The notes under the pieces were generated by a model. It ran no database searches. It was given only the letters and a program-made list of their open reading frames with translations, and was not told the DNA's origin. Shown here in pieces: positions 1-7,450 of a stretch of 37,109 nucleotides of DNA. The translations under genes were made by a program, and so were the position numbers. Origin of the DNA: Paracoccaceae bacterium (GTDB lineage Bacteria; Pseudomonadota; Alphaproteobacteria; Rhodobacterales; Rhodobacteraceae); contig JAPOXR010000008.1 of assembly GCA_026706985.1 (NCBI GenBank), forward strand, positions 1 through 37,109. Reading direction: 5' to 3'. Position 1 is the stretch's first letter. The number at the start of each line of letters is the position of its first letter.

Positions 1-970
1 AGCACGGTATCCCGGGCCATGACGCCTTCTCCGCGCTGTTCAGGATTATCGATCCCGGAGGTCTGGGCAGGGTGCTCACCCGTCTGGCGGAGGACTGGTC
101 CCGGCGGCTCGGTCCGGATGTGATCGCCATAGACGGCAAGACGCTGAGGCGGTCCTTTGAGGACGCATCGGAGCGTGTGCCGCTGCACGTGGTCAGCGCC
201 TTCGCCGCCGGTGCCCGTCTGACACCCGGACAGGTGAGGGTTGAGGGTAAGTCCAATGAGATCACGGCGATGCCGGCGCTTCTGGATCTTCTGGATATCA
301 GGGGCGGCACGGTGACCGTAGACGCCATGCACACGCTGCGTCCGACCGCGGAGGAGATCATTGCCAAAGACGGCGACTACGCACTGGCGCTCAAGGGTAA
401 CCAGGGGGCGCTCCACGATGATGTGCGGTACCACATGGCGGACCCGGAATACGCGGAAAAGATGTTGTGTTTCAAAGACGTGGACAAGGATCACGGCCGC
501 ATTGAGATCCGTGAGGCGGTTGTCTGCCATGACATCGACATACTGCAGGACCGGCACCACTGGCCCGGTCTCCAGGCTGTCGGGAAAGTCACCGCGACAC
601 GGGAGAGCAGGGGGAGACAGAGCACGGACACCCGTTACTTCCTTCTCAGCGAAAAACTTGATCCGGAACGGTTCCTCGGGACAGTGCGCTCGCACTGGGC
701 CGTGGAGAACTCCCTCCACTGGGTGCTGGACGTGACCATGGGGGAGGACAGCCTGCGCAACCGGAAAGACAACGGTCCCGAGAACCTGGCGCTGATGCGG
801 AAGCTGGCGCTCAACCTGGCGCGGGTCACGCCGACAGCGAAAAAGGAATCAATGCGCGGCAAGCTGATGAGGGCCGGATGGGACAATGACTTCCTGCTGA
901 AACTGATCAGCTCCGCATCGAGCCTCGCAAAGGAAGTCAAATCCGGAAAAATCCAAACGCGATAGCCCTG
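1..970 (+). mobile_element. ISAs1-family insertion sequence, right-hand part
   Basis: The transposase frame is open from the first bases of the window, so the left end of the element lies outside it. The right end is probably at 970, where the sequence reads GCGATAGCCCTG; a CGCGAT-x-GCCCTG terminus is typical of ISAs1-type elements as I remember them. The transposase stop codon (963-965) lies inside this terminal repeat. Immediately beyond 970 the sequence belongs to a different, decayed transposase, which the element interrupts. The exact boundary and the target duplication cannot be confirmed without the left end. Confidence 0.7.
3..965 (+). CDS. ISAs1-family DDE transposase, N-terminus outside window
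   Basis: This is the catalytic and C-terminal part of an ISAs1-family transposase, which would cut and join the ends of its own element. The frame is open to the left edge (first visible residues HGIPGHDAFSALFRI, a typical ISAs1 N-terminal block), so a GTG at 72 is only an internal codon. Visible marks are the IDGKTLRRS motif with the first catalytic Asp, VDAMHT with the second, ALKGNQ, and the C-terminal HWAVENSLHWVLDVTMGED block with the catalytic Glu. The C-terminal MRGKL...FLLKLISSAS tail is also complete. No internal stop or frameshift is seen, so this copy may be functional if its missing N-terminus is intact. Fragments of related transposases recur at 3439-3588 and 36866-37054. Confidence 0.9.
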   Translation, partial: HGIPGHDAFSALFRIIDPGGLGRVLTRLAEDWSRRLGPDVIAIDGKTLRRSFEDASERVPLHVVSAFAAGARLTPGQVRVEGKSNEITAMPALLDLLDIRGGTVTVDAMHTLRPTAEEIIAKDGDYALALKGNQGALHDDVRYHMADPEYAEKMLCFKDVDKDHGRIEIREAVVCHDIDILQDRHHWPGLQAVGKVTATRESRGRQSTDTRYFLLSEKLDPERFLGTVRSHWAVENSLHWVLDVTMGEDSLRNRKDNGPENLALMRKLALNLARVTPTAKKESMRGKLMRAGWDNDFLLKLISSASSLAKEVKSGKIQTR

Positions 971-1858
971 CATGAGAACCTCTTTGTCTTTCCTTTCCTG
1001 CCGGTCTCCCCTATCTGAGCATGTTGACTTTCAGGCCGGAGTTGGCGTCGCTGAGCGGCAGCCGGCGGTCCCACCCGAAGCGCTGCGTGGCGCCGGTCTT
1101 CCGGTCGCGCCTCTGCCGGACCTGTCTCGTGTCGCTGGTGTCGAACTATCTGAACAGCAGTCCATGATCTGCCGGCTCGGCGCCGGGGATGAAGCGGAAA
1201 CCCTTTTCTTTCAGAAGGCTGATGTGCCTTCCGTTGGACGCTGGCCCGTCCTCCACGATAACCGCCCTCGTATGCGGATGCTCCCGGCGGAGGTCTTCGG
1301 TGAACCGCCCCGCCGCATTCCGCCCGCAGTCGTTTCCCGCCGGCCCGTCCATCCTGCGGACCGGCGCCGGCGGGAACACCTCCTTCATGTCGGGGTGGAC
1401 GACCGCCGCGCCCGACACTTGGTGATAGCAGGTCTCCGTGCCGTCGTGGCTTCTCCTCACACAGCAGGTGCGGCAGCGGACCTTCTGTGAGGAGTGATGA
1501 CCGGTCCCGTCCACCGAAATCAAGAGATGGCCGTCGGGCACTGTCCGGTTCTCCGGCACCCTGCCGCGCTGCGGGGCGGCGTGGATCCACCTCATCGGGC
1601 CGCTCCCGCATCCAGCTGTCCGAGGGCACCCGTGTCACGCCGAAAAGCCTGCGCCGGATCACCGCCGCCGCGCACCTGCCGGTCAAACTGCAGCAGCGAC
1701 GGAAACCTGAGAGAGAAAACCGCCGGACCCGGCATCAGGCAGTCGGCAAGGCTGATGCCGCGGGAACGGCGCAGGCCGGGAACGCGTTCAAAGCACGTGC
1801 GCACGGCGCGCAGCATGCCGGGCATCGACAGATGCCGGCGGAAGGAGTTTCCGGACAT
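971..1858 (-). pseudogene. Decayed DDE transposase (possibly ISNCY-type), cut by ISAs1
   Basis: On the minus strand the reading order is clear but the frame changes repeatedly. Residues MSGNSFRRHLSMPGML...SLTDCLM-like N-terminus run from 1858. The frame then shifts near 1660 (GVTRVPSDSWMRERPDEVDPR) and again near 1570 (DGHLLISVDGTGHHSSQ, then FRFIPGAEPADHGLLF). There is an in-frame TAG at 1146-1148, followed by LSDANSGLKVNML and a last shift near 1018 leading to GRKGKTKRFS. Homology stops exactly at the ISAs1 end at 970. About 300 residues of a protein that I recall as roughly 450 residues remain. The VDGTG block with its Asp looks like a DDE catalytic segment. The family name is from memory and uncertain; the state of decay is directly visible. 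Confidence 0.7.
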
Positions 1859-2304
1859 GTCACTGCCCGGCTTTCGCCTGTCTGGCCGCGGATTGACCGG
1901 ATCACCGCCGAAAGCCTACAAAAAAATCCGCGCCCATGACATAACCCGCTGATATTAAACCAAAAGAAAAATCACCGGGAATTGCTGCCTAATCACGGCA
2001 TATGAGACCCACGGCTCCCGCTGATGCGTCGGGATTCGAGGTGTCCGTCCGGCGTCATTCCATCAGATGTTTCATGTTGTATTGGGTTGATCCCGGTGAT
2101 GTCTGTCGCTGCGTCCTGGACATGGTGAAACTCATTTCTCCATGTGGCCCGCATTCTCTCCACGCCCTCGGCCTCTTCCCCGGCGGCAAGCCAAAGATGC
2201 AGCGCCGGGCACGGGTCTCAGTCCACACCGCCTGATCATGCCGCTGTCCGAACATCCGCCCTCCTGTTGCAAGTGCAGCTCACCTGAATATGGTGCCGAA
2301 AGAT
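1859..2304. other. Gene-poor stretch between dead transposase and fic gene
   Basis: This stretch has no convincing gene. The left part (about 1859-1980) should contain the outer end of the decayed transposase element, but I could not find a matching inverted repeat because its other end is lost. On the minus strand, roughly 2240 down to 2000, one frame stays open and reads PALHLWLAAGEEAEGVERMRA..., which has a protein-like composition but no start or family I recognise. It may be another transposon scrap. Confidence 0.4.
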
Positions 2305-2904
2305 CTACGAGCGTGCGAATTCCAACAGAGGCTTGATGTCGTGGTTATCCGCAGCTTGAAGAGCGTTGATATATCGAGTGCGCGTTTTGCTGGTGTCAGT
2401 CAGATTCGGTCTACCCCATGAAAACACCTCGCGGCCGAGCCGCACCACCAACAAATCCCCTAACAAGCGCGACGTTCGACCATTGCCGTTTGGAAACGGG
2501 TGGATCGCAACCAGCCGGTGATGCAGACGCACGGCAATTTCGTCGGGCGGGAATATGTTGTGTTCAATCCAGTACCGAGCGTCGTCGAACGCCTTTCTGA
2601 GTTCGACGGAGACCTGCACCGGCTCTATACCGATGTTCCGCTCGGTTCTGCGAAACTTGCCAGCCCAGGCCCAGACTTCGCCGAAGAGACGTTTGTGAAG
2701 TTGCAGGAGAAATTCTTCCGTGAGCAGGTCGCGTCGGCAAGCACGCTTAGCCCAGACTGTGCCGGCAGCGATGTTCTTTTGCTCCGCCTCGTTCAGGTCT
2801 TGCCGATAGGTGACCCAGGTCTGGAGCAGACCTTCGCACTCTTTCAGCTCAGGAGGAGTTGCATCGGCCGGTTCTTCGAAGAGATTGTTCAAGAATCCTC
2901 CCAT
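2305..2904 (-). CDS. Fic-domain protein, mobile mystery protein B family
   Basis: This 199-residue Fic/DOC protein matches the 'mobile mystery protein B' family in length and motifs. Fic proteins usually transfer AMP or another nucleotide moiety from a nucleotide cofactor to a target protein. The Fic loop is HPFPNGNGRTSR at residues 135-146. It has the catalytic His and the GNGR anion-binding core, but Asn139 sits where classical AMPylating Fic proteins carry Asp/Glu. That substitution is common in this family as I recall it. The start ATG lies inside the end of the upstream HTH gene (16-nt overlap, 2889-2904), so the two are translationally coupled. The family is known for always travelling with protein A in mobile or plasmid contexts and is suspected to be a toxin-antitoxin pair. 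The gene itself is intact. Confidence 0.88.
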   Translation of the reverse strand: MGGFLNNLFEEPADATPPELKECEGLLQTWVTYRQDLNEAEQKNIAAGTVWAKRACRRDLLTEEFLLQLHKRLFGEVWAWAGKFRRTERNIGIEPVQVSVELRKAFDDARYWIEHNIFPPDEIAVRLHHRLVAIHPFPNGNGRTSRLLGDLLVVRLGREVFSWGRPNLTDTSKTRTRYINALQAADNHDIKPLLEFARS

Positions 2905-3350
2905 AGATCGCGCTCTCGAAGGTGATCGTGAATATAGGTTTCAATCTGTTCTGCACGTTCTTCCTGAGAAAGGCCTTGGGCTTCAAGATCCATCGTGTGA
3001 GCGATTCGGATGAGTTCTTTGCACGCAATCTCGTGTGCTTTTCTGTGAACTATGTCTTCCAACGAAGAATTGGGTATAAGGGCATATACAACGACGCAGT
3101 CCAGCGCCTTGGCAACCCGCCGAAGCGTCTACAGTTGGATGGTTCCGTATGCCTCCGATTTCTCGATGTCGGCGATGCTTTGGGGTTTCACGCCCATACG
3201 TTTTCCGAGTTGGGTACCGGACATGCCCAAAGCGTCGCGTATCGCCCTGATCCAGCCTTTCGGTGGAGGACGGTAGCGGGATTCCGGCTTCATGGATGAA
3301 AAACGTTGATCCAAACGTTGGCGCGGAACAGCTTTCCTGCTGATATTCAT
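2889..3350 (-). pseudogene. Mobile mystery protein A (HTH), split by an amber stop
   Basis: This is the HTH partner of the Fic gene. From the ATG at 3350 the protein reads MNISRKAVPRQRLDQRF..., then PPKGWIRAIRDALGMSGTQLGKRMGVKPQSIADIEKSE. This is the Xre-type helix-turn-helix typical of mobile mystery protein A. At 3131-3129 the frame meets TAG exactly where relatives have a Lys codon (GTIQL-x-TLRR). After it, the same frame continues for 79 well-conserved residues (TLRRVAKALDCVVVYALIP...) to a TGA at 2889. Apart from that codon the gene is full length, about 153 codons. A single A-to-T change in AAG would explain it. Options are a recent pseudogene, a functional 73-residue HTH fragment, amber readthrough, or a sequencing error. 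Confidence 0.85.
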
Positions 3351-3377
3351 AAGGCCATAGCCAGTAAGTGAGTAGTT

Positions 3378-3403
3378 TCAAAACAGGTGATAACCTGTTT
3401 TGA
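3378..3403. promoter_or_regulatory. Perfect 11-bp palindrome, likely operator of the A/B pair
   Basis: Arms TCAAAACAGGT (3378-3388) and ACCTGTTTTGA (3393-3403) are perfectly complementary around a GATA spacer. The site lies 28 bp upstream of the HTH gene start at 3350. Leftward of it on the minus strand, TTGAAA and TATGGC are spaced like a weak -35/-10 pair, so the palindrome would overlap the promoter. Binding and autorepression by the HTH protein is inference from position and symmetry. Confidence 0.6.
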
Positions 3404-3438
3404 TGATCGAACAATAAGGCGTTGATCTGAAGATATGG

Positions 3439-3588
3439 CTATCGCGACTGAACTTTTTCCAGCGCGGCATTTCCGTCAAGGCCTGCAGCGGAACTGATGA
3501 GCTTCAGCAGGAAGCTGTCGTCCCGGGCGGCCTTTCTGAGTTTTCCCCGCATTAACTCCACTCATCCGCATTCTTGTTTCGGGGTCAC
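3439..3588 (-). pseudogene. Relict C-terminus of an ISAs1 transposase
   Basis: On the minus strand the sequence encodes VTPKQECG, a stop, then LMRGKLRKAARDDSFLLKLISSAAGL and ends KVQSR followed by TAG. This aligns with the C-terminal tail of the intact ISAs1 transposase at the left edge (SMRGKLMRAGWDNDFLLKLISSAS...). The CGCGATAGCC after it resembles the terminal repeat. Only about 45 residues remain. It is a scar marking one boundary of the transporter island, immediately downstream of the last transporter gene. Confidence 0.8.
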
Positions 3589-3610
3589 AGGACGGGTCCA
3601 TCCTCCAACG

Positions 3611-4564
3611 TCAGAGTGGATTGAAGCATGCAACCATCTGGTCGGGTCCGGCGTGAGCCAGTTCCGGTTGCTCAAGTCCACATTCTTCATTCGCGAGTGG
3701 ACACCGGGCGCGAAAGGCACAGCCCCGTGGCGGGAAAAGAGGGTCAGGCAGTTCGGCCTCGCGGCCTTCCGGCACGGTCAGCGGACGGCCAACGGCGGGC
3801 GCACTCTCTGCCAGCAGCCTGGTGTAGGGATGGCGGGGCTCCAGAAAAACCCGGTCGGCCGGTCCGATTTCCACCACGGATCCGAAATACAGGACGGCAA
3901 TCCGGTCGCAGATCGCCTCGACCACGGCGAGGTCGTGGCTGATGAAGATATAGGTAAGGTCAAACTTTTCCTTGAGATCGGCAAGCAGGTTCAGCACCTG
4001 TGCCTGGATTGACACATCGAGCGCCGAGACCGGTTCATCGAGGACGAGGATGCGGGCATCAGCCGCCAGGGCCCGTCCGATGGCAATTCTCTGCACCTGC
4101 CCGCCGGAACACTCGTGCGGATAGCGATCGAGAAATTCCGCACGCAGGTTCACCGCCGAGAATATCTCGTCGATCCGCCTCGCACGGGCCGCTTTCGGCA
4201 TTCCGTGCAGATGCCTGAGCGGTGCCTCCATGATCTGGCGGACGGTTTTTCGTGGATTGAGGCTGCTGACCGGATCCTGGAAGACGTATTGAATCCGTTT
4301 TCCTGCCTCCGCCCGGTCAGCGGCGTCGAGGGGCTGTCCCTCGATCCTGATCTGACCTCCACTTGGCTCCAGCAACCCGACCAGCATCCTCGCCAGTGTC
4401 GACTTGCCGCAGCCGGATTCCCCGACGATACCCAGTGTCTCCCCCCTGGAGACCGTCAGATCTATGGGCTGAACTGCCCGCACGGTCGTCCTCGGGGGTC
4501 CGATGAAACGCTTGCCGGCGGCAAAACTTTTGCAGAGCCCGGTGATTTCGAGGGCCGCAGTCAT
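3611..4564 (-). CDS. Oligopeptide/dipeptide ABC transporter ATPase (DppF/OppF type)
   Basis: This cytoplasmic ATPase subunit powers the peptide-type importer encoded with it. The start chosen is the ATG at 4564, which overlaps the preceding stop by one base (TGATG); it gives 317 residues, normal for DppF. Walker A GESGCGKS is at residues 48-55, followed by a Q-loop (YVFQDPVSSLNPR), the signature SGGQVQR, and Walker B ILVLDEPVSALD. There is a C-terminal oligo_HPY-type region (PRHPYTRLLAESAP...GCAFRARCPLA) with clustered Cys residues typical of the family. A longer frame upstream lies inside the neighbouring gene and is not needed. It is the last gene of the transporter operon; its stop lies about 20 bp from an ISAs1 relict, so downstream genes may have been lost. 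Confidence 0.9.
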   Translation of the reverse strand: MTAALEITGLCKSFAAGKRFIGPPRTTVRAVQPIDLTVSRGETLGIVGESGCGKSTLARMLVGLLEPSGGQIRIEGQPLDAADRAEAGKRIQYVFQDPVSSLNPRKTVRQIMEAPLRHLHGMPKAARARRIDEIFSAVNLRAEFLDRYPHECSGGQVQRIAIGRALAADARILVLDEPVSALDVSIQAQVLNLLADLKEKFDLTYIFISHDLAVVEAICDRIAVLYFGSVVEIGPADRVFLEPRHPYTRLLAESAPAVGRPLTVPEGREAELPDPLFPPRGCAFRARCPLANEECGLEQPELAHAGPDQMVACFNPL

Positions 4565-6444
4565 CAAGCGGTACCCGCCGCCCGGAATTCGGGATCGATG
4601 CATCGCACGACTCGCTCTGTGGCAAGTCCGGCAAGAGCGATGTTTCCGACACGGCAGGCATCCGTTGCCCTGTGGCATCGCTCGGCAAAGGCGCAGCCAT
4701 CGGGAAGATCGTCGAGAACGGGCGGCAGGCCCGGAATTGCGGTCAGCCTGCGCCGCTCCTGCCCCAGTTCCGGGACGCAGGCCATCAGCCGGGCCGTGTA
4801 GGGATGTGCAGGTGACTTCAGAATGGCATCAGTCGGACCTTCTTCGACGATACGGCCGGCATACATCACCGCAACCCGGTCGCAGAGCTGGGCGATGACA
4901 CCAAAATCATGGGTGATGAAGATGATCGCCAGCCCGCGTTCCCGCTGGAGTTCCCTGAGAAGGGTCAGGATCCGGGCCTGCACTGTAACGTCAAGGGCTG
5001 TGGTCGGCTCGTCGGCGATGATCAGGTCCGGGTCGTTTGCCAATGCCATTGCAATGCCGACCCGCTGTCGCATGCCGCCTGACAATTCGTGCGGATAGCT
5101 GTCGAAACGCTCTTTCGCATTGGGGAAACGCACGGAATGAAGCAACCCGACGGCATGTTCGCGGGCCCTGACCTTAGGCATCGGGTGGTGGACGCGGACG
5201 GCCTCGACCAGTTGCTCTCCAACGGTGTAGAGCGGGTGCAGTGTGGAAAGCGGGTCCTGAAAGACATATGCCACCCGGTCGCCGCGCAGGCGGCGCAATG
5301 TCCCGTATTCCGCGCCGATCAGGTCTTGCCCCGAAAAATGTGCGGAGCCGGCGGTGATCACGCCGGGTGGCGAGGCAACCAGCCCCATGACCGAAAGTGC
5401 GGTAACAGATTTCCCGGAGCCGCTTTCCCCGATGATACCGACACATTCTCCCGGTCTCACCACCAGGTCGACGCCGCTTACAGCCCTGTAGACGCGGCTA
5501 TTTGCGTGGAACTGTGTCTCCAGGCCGCTGAGGGCGAGGAGGGCGGAGCTTCCCTTCCCGGCAGACGGTTCGCCGCGCCTGACCAGCGTTCTTGGCATCG
5601 GGCGACTCAGCGCACCCGATTTCAGGCGGGGGTCCAGCGCATCGCGGATACCGTCGCCCAGCAGGTTGATCGAAATGACAATGATCAGGATCATCGCTCC
5701 CGGCACAACAGATGTGTGCGGGTTGGTAATCAGCGCCGAGCGCGCCTCGCCAAGCATTGAGCCGAGGTCGGCCTGCGGCGGCTGGCTTCCCAGCCCGAGA
5801 AATGACAATCCGGCGGTCTCGAGGATCATCCAGCCAACGGTGGTGGACATGGCGATGATGATAACCGGGATCACGTTGGGCAGCACCTCGGTCAGGATGA
5901 TCCTCGTGTTGCCCATTCCCGACAGGCGTGCCGCATCGACGAATTCCCGGTGGGCAATGCCGACCGTCACACCGCGGATGTTGCGGGCGAAGAAGGGGAT
6001 GTTGACCGCGGCCACAGCGATCAATGCGTTCATCAACCCGGGGCCAAGGGCGGCAACGATGGCCAGGGCAAGAAGGATATAGGGAAAGGCCATCAGCATG
6101 TCGACACCGCGCATGATGACATTGTCGGTCCAGCCGCCGTGGAAGCCGGCAATGATGCCGATGGTTGCGCCGATCGTGGCCGCGACCAGGGCAGAGGCAA
6201 AACCGACGGCAAGCGACAGCCTGCTGCCCCAGAACAGGCGGCTGAGAAGGTCACGGCCAAGATGATCGGTGCCCAGTATGGCGCCATCCTCGAATGGGCG
6301 TTTGAACCGGTTGGCGGTGTTGGTCACATCCGGGTCGGCCAACGGCAGAAGTGGCGTGAGCAAGGCCAGCACGGTGATCATCAGCACGACCACAAGCCCG
6401 AGGAGTGCCAGCCGGTTTCGGGCCAGCAGGCCCAGGAAATTCAC
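4564..6444 (-). CDS. Fused peptide ABC permease-ATPase (DppC-DppD type)
   Basis: One 626-residue chain combines two subunits that are usually separate. Residues 1 to about 278 are a DppC-type inner-membrane permease: an N-terminal membrane segment, the LGTDHLGRDLLSRL block, and the EAA loop EFVDAARLSGMGNTRIILTEVLPN around 168-190. Residues 279-300 form a polar linker. Residues 302-626 are a DppD-type ATPase with Walker A GESGSGKS (339-346), FQDPLSTLHP, signature LSGGMRQRV, Walker B LIIADEPTTALD, and a C-terminal Cys-containing oligo_HPY-type region. No stop or rearrangement is visible at the joint. Such fusions are known in some alphaproteobacteria. ATG at 6444 overlaps the upstream permease stop by 4 bp (ATGA), so the operon is translationally coupled. 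Confidence 0.9.
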   Translation of the reverse strand: MNFLGLLARNRLALLGLVVVLMITVLALLTPLLPLADPDVTNTANRFKRPFEDGAILGTDHLGRDLLSRLFWGSRLSLAVGFASALVAATIGATIGIIAGFHGGWTDNVIMRGVDMLMAFPYILLALAIVAALGPGLMNALIAVAAVNIPFFARNIRGVTVGIAHREFVDAARLSGMGNTRIILTEVLPNVIPVIIIAMSTTVGWMILETAGLSFLGLGSQPPQADLGSMLGEARSALITNPHTSVVPGAMILIIVISINLLGDGIRDALDPRLKSGALSRPMPRTLVRRGEPSAGKGSSALLALSGLETQFHANSRVYRAVSGVDLVVRPGECVGIIGESGSGKSVTALSVMGLVASPPGVITAGSAHFSGQDLIGAEYGTLRRLRGDRVAYVFQDPLSTLHPLYTVGEQLVEAVRVHHPMPKVRAREHAVGLLHSVRFPNAKERFDSYPHELSGGMRQRVGIAMALANDPDLIIADEPTTALDVTVQARILTLLRELQRERGLAIIFITHDFGVIAQLCDRVAVMYAGRIVEEGPTDAILKSPAHPYTARLMACVPELGQERRRLTAIPGLPPVLDDLPDGCAFAERCHRATDACRVGNIALAGLATERVVRCIDPEFRAAGTA

Positions 6445-7388
6445 GTCCTGATCCTCGGGTCAAGCAGGCTTTGCGCCACATCGACCGCAAGGTTGAACAT
6501 CACGTAGCAGGCGGCAACGAAGACGACCCCGCCCTGTACCAGAAGAATGTCACGCTTCAGGATTGCATCGACCAGCATCCGACCGACGCCGGGCCACTGG
6601 AAGACAATCTCCACATAGACTGCACCCGAAAGTACGAAACCTGCCTGCACGCCCAGGACGGGGATGATGCTGACCATTGCCGCGCGAAGTGCATGCCGCC
6701 AGATGACACCACGCTCATGGACGCCCTTGGCGCGTGCGGTGCGGATGAAATCCTGGCGCAGAACCTCCAGCATGGCAGACCGTGAAAGGCGGGCAATGAC
6801 TCCGGTGGCAACCACTGCAAGCACCAGCGCCGGCAGCGTCAGGTGGCTGACCAGTGCCGAAAGGTCGCGTGTGCCGTAGATCGGCCACATGCCCGACACC
6901 GGAAACCAGCGCAGATTGACCGAAAAGAGGAGGATCATCATCATTCCGAGAAAGAATGACGGAATCGATATTCCCAGCAGCACTACGAAGGTGATCGCCT
7001 TGTCTGCCAATGCGAACTGCCGTGCCGCGGCAATCGCACCTGCCGAGACACCAAGTATGGAACAGATGACGAAGGACGTGCCGGCGAGGAGGAGTGTGGT
7101 ATTGAACCGCTCCAGGACTTCATCCAGAACGGCACGATTCAGCGAGAATGACCGCCCGAAGTCACCCTGTACGAGGTTGCCGAGCCAAATGAGGTATCGC
7201 TGCACCAGAGGCTTGTCGAGGCCGAGGTCGCGGTTCAGTTTCTCGACGTTTTCGGGTGTGGCGTAGGAGCCCAGGATGGCCATGGCCGGGTCACCGGGAA
7301 TCATGGCCATAATGAGGAAAACGATGATCGAGATGCCCAGCAGCACCGGGATGGCCGAGACAAGCCGCTTGAGAATATAGCCTGCCAT
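6441..7388 (-). CDS. Peptide ABC transporter permease (DppB type)
   Basis: This 315-residue inner-membrane permease forms half of the channel of the importer, with the permease domain of the fused protein as the other half. It starts with the classic DppB N-terminus (MAGYILKRLVSAIPVLLGISIIVFLIM). An extracytoplasmic stretch contains PGDPA and GLDKPLVQRY, followed by several hydrophobic segments and the EAA loop (DFIRTARAKGVHERGVIWRHALRAAM). The tail is LLDPRIRT. Length and motif order are normal. The gene lies 62 bp downstream of the binding-protein gene, with a strong hairpin between them, and overlaps the next gene by 4 bp. Confidence 0.92.
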   Translation of the reverse strand: MAGYILKRLVSAIPVLLGISIIVFLIMAMIPGDPAMAILGSYATPENVEKLNRDLGLDKPLVQRYLIWLGNLVQGDFGRSFSLNRAVLDEVLERFNTTLLLAGTSFVICSILGVSAGAIAAARQFALADKAITFVVLLGISIPSFFLGMMMILLFSVNLRWFPVSGMWPIYGTRDLSALVSHLTLPALVLAVVATGVIARLSRSAMLEVLRQDFIRTARAKGVHERGVIWRHALRAAMVSIIPVLGVQAGFVLSGAVYVEIVFQWPGVGRMLVDAILKRDILLVQGGVVFVAACYVMFNLAVDVAQSLLDPRIRT

Positions 7389-7413
7389 TCATGCTCCCGG
7401 GAGACAGGGTGGA

Positions 7414-7439
7414 CAACCGCGGCGCGCAGGCCGCGGTTG
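7414..7439. promoter_or_regulatory. Perfect 10-bp GC-rich hairpin between binding protein and permease genes
   Basis: Arms CAACCGCGGC (7414-7423) and GCCGCGGTTG (7430-7439) enclose a 6-nt loop. There is no T-run after the hairpin on the minus strand, so it is not a classic terminator. Its position between the binding-protein and permease genes is where such importers often carry a stem-loop that protects the upstream mRNA and raises binding-protein output. That role is inferred. Confidence 0.55.
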
Positions 7440-7450
7440 CCGCATTGTGC

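Noticed and set aside
1146-1595. A 149-codon open minus-strand frame that could be called a gene
   Set aside because: It is the middle segment of the frameshifted transposase; homology continues in other frames on both sides, so it is reported as one pseudogene.
2002-2235. Small plus-strand frame in the left intergenic region
   Set aside because: No ribosome site or family match; composition is like the non-coding surroundings.
7414-7439. Rho-independent terminator between binding-protein and permease genes
   Set aside because: The stem is strong but no T-run follows in the direction of transcription, so a stability or processing hairpin is more likely.
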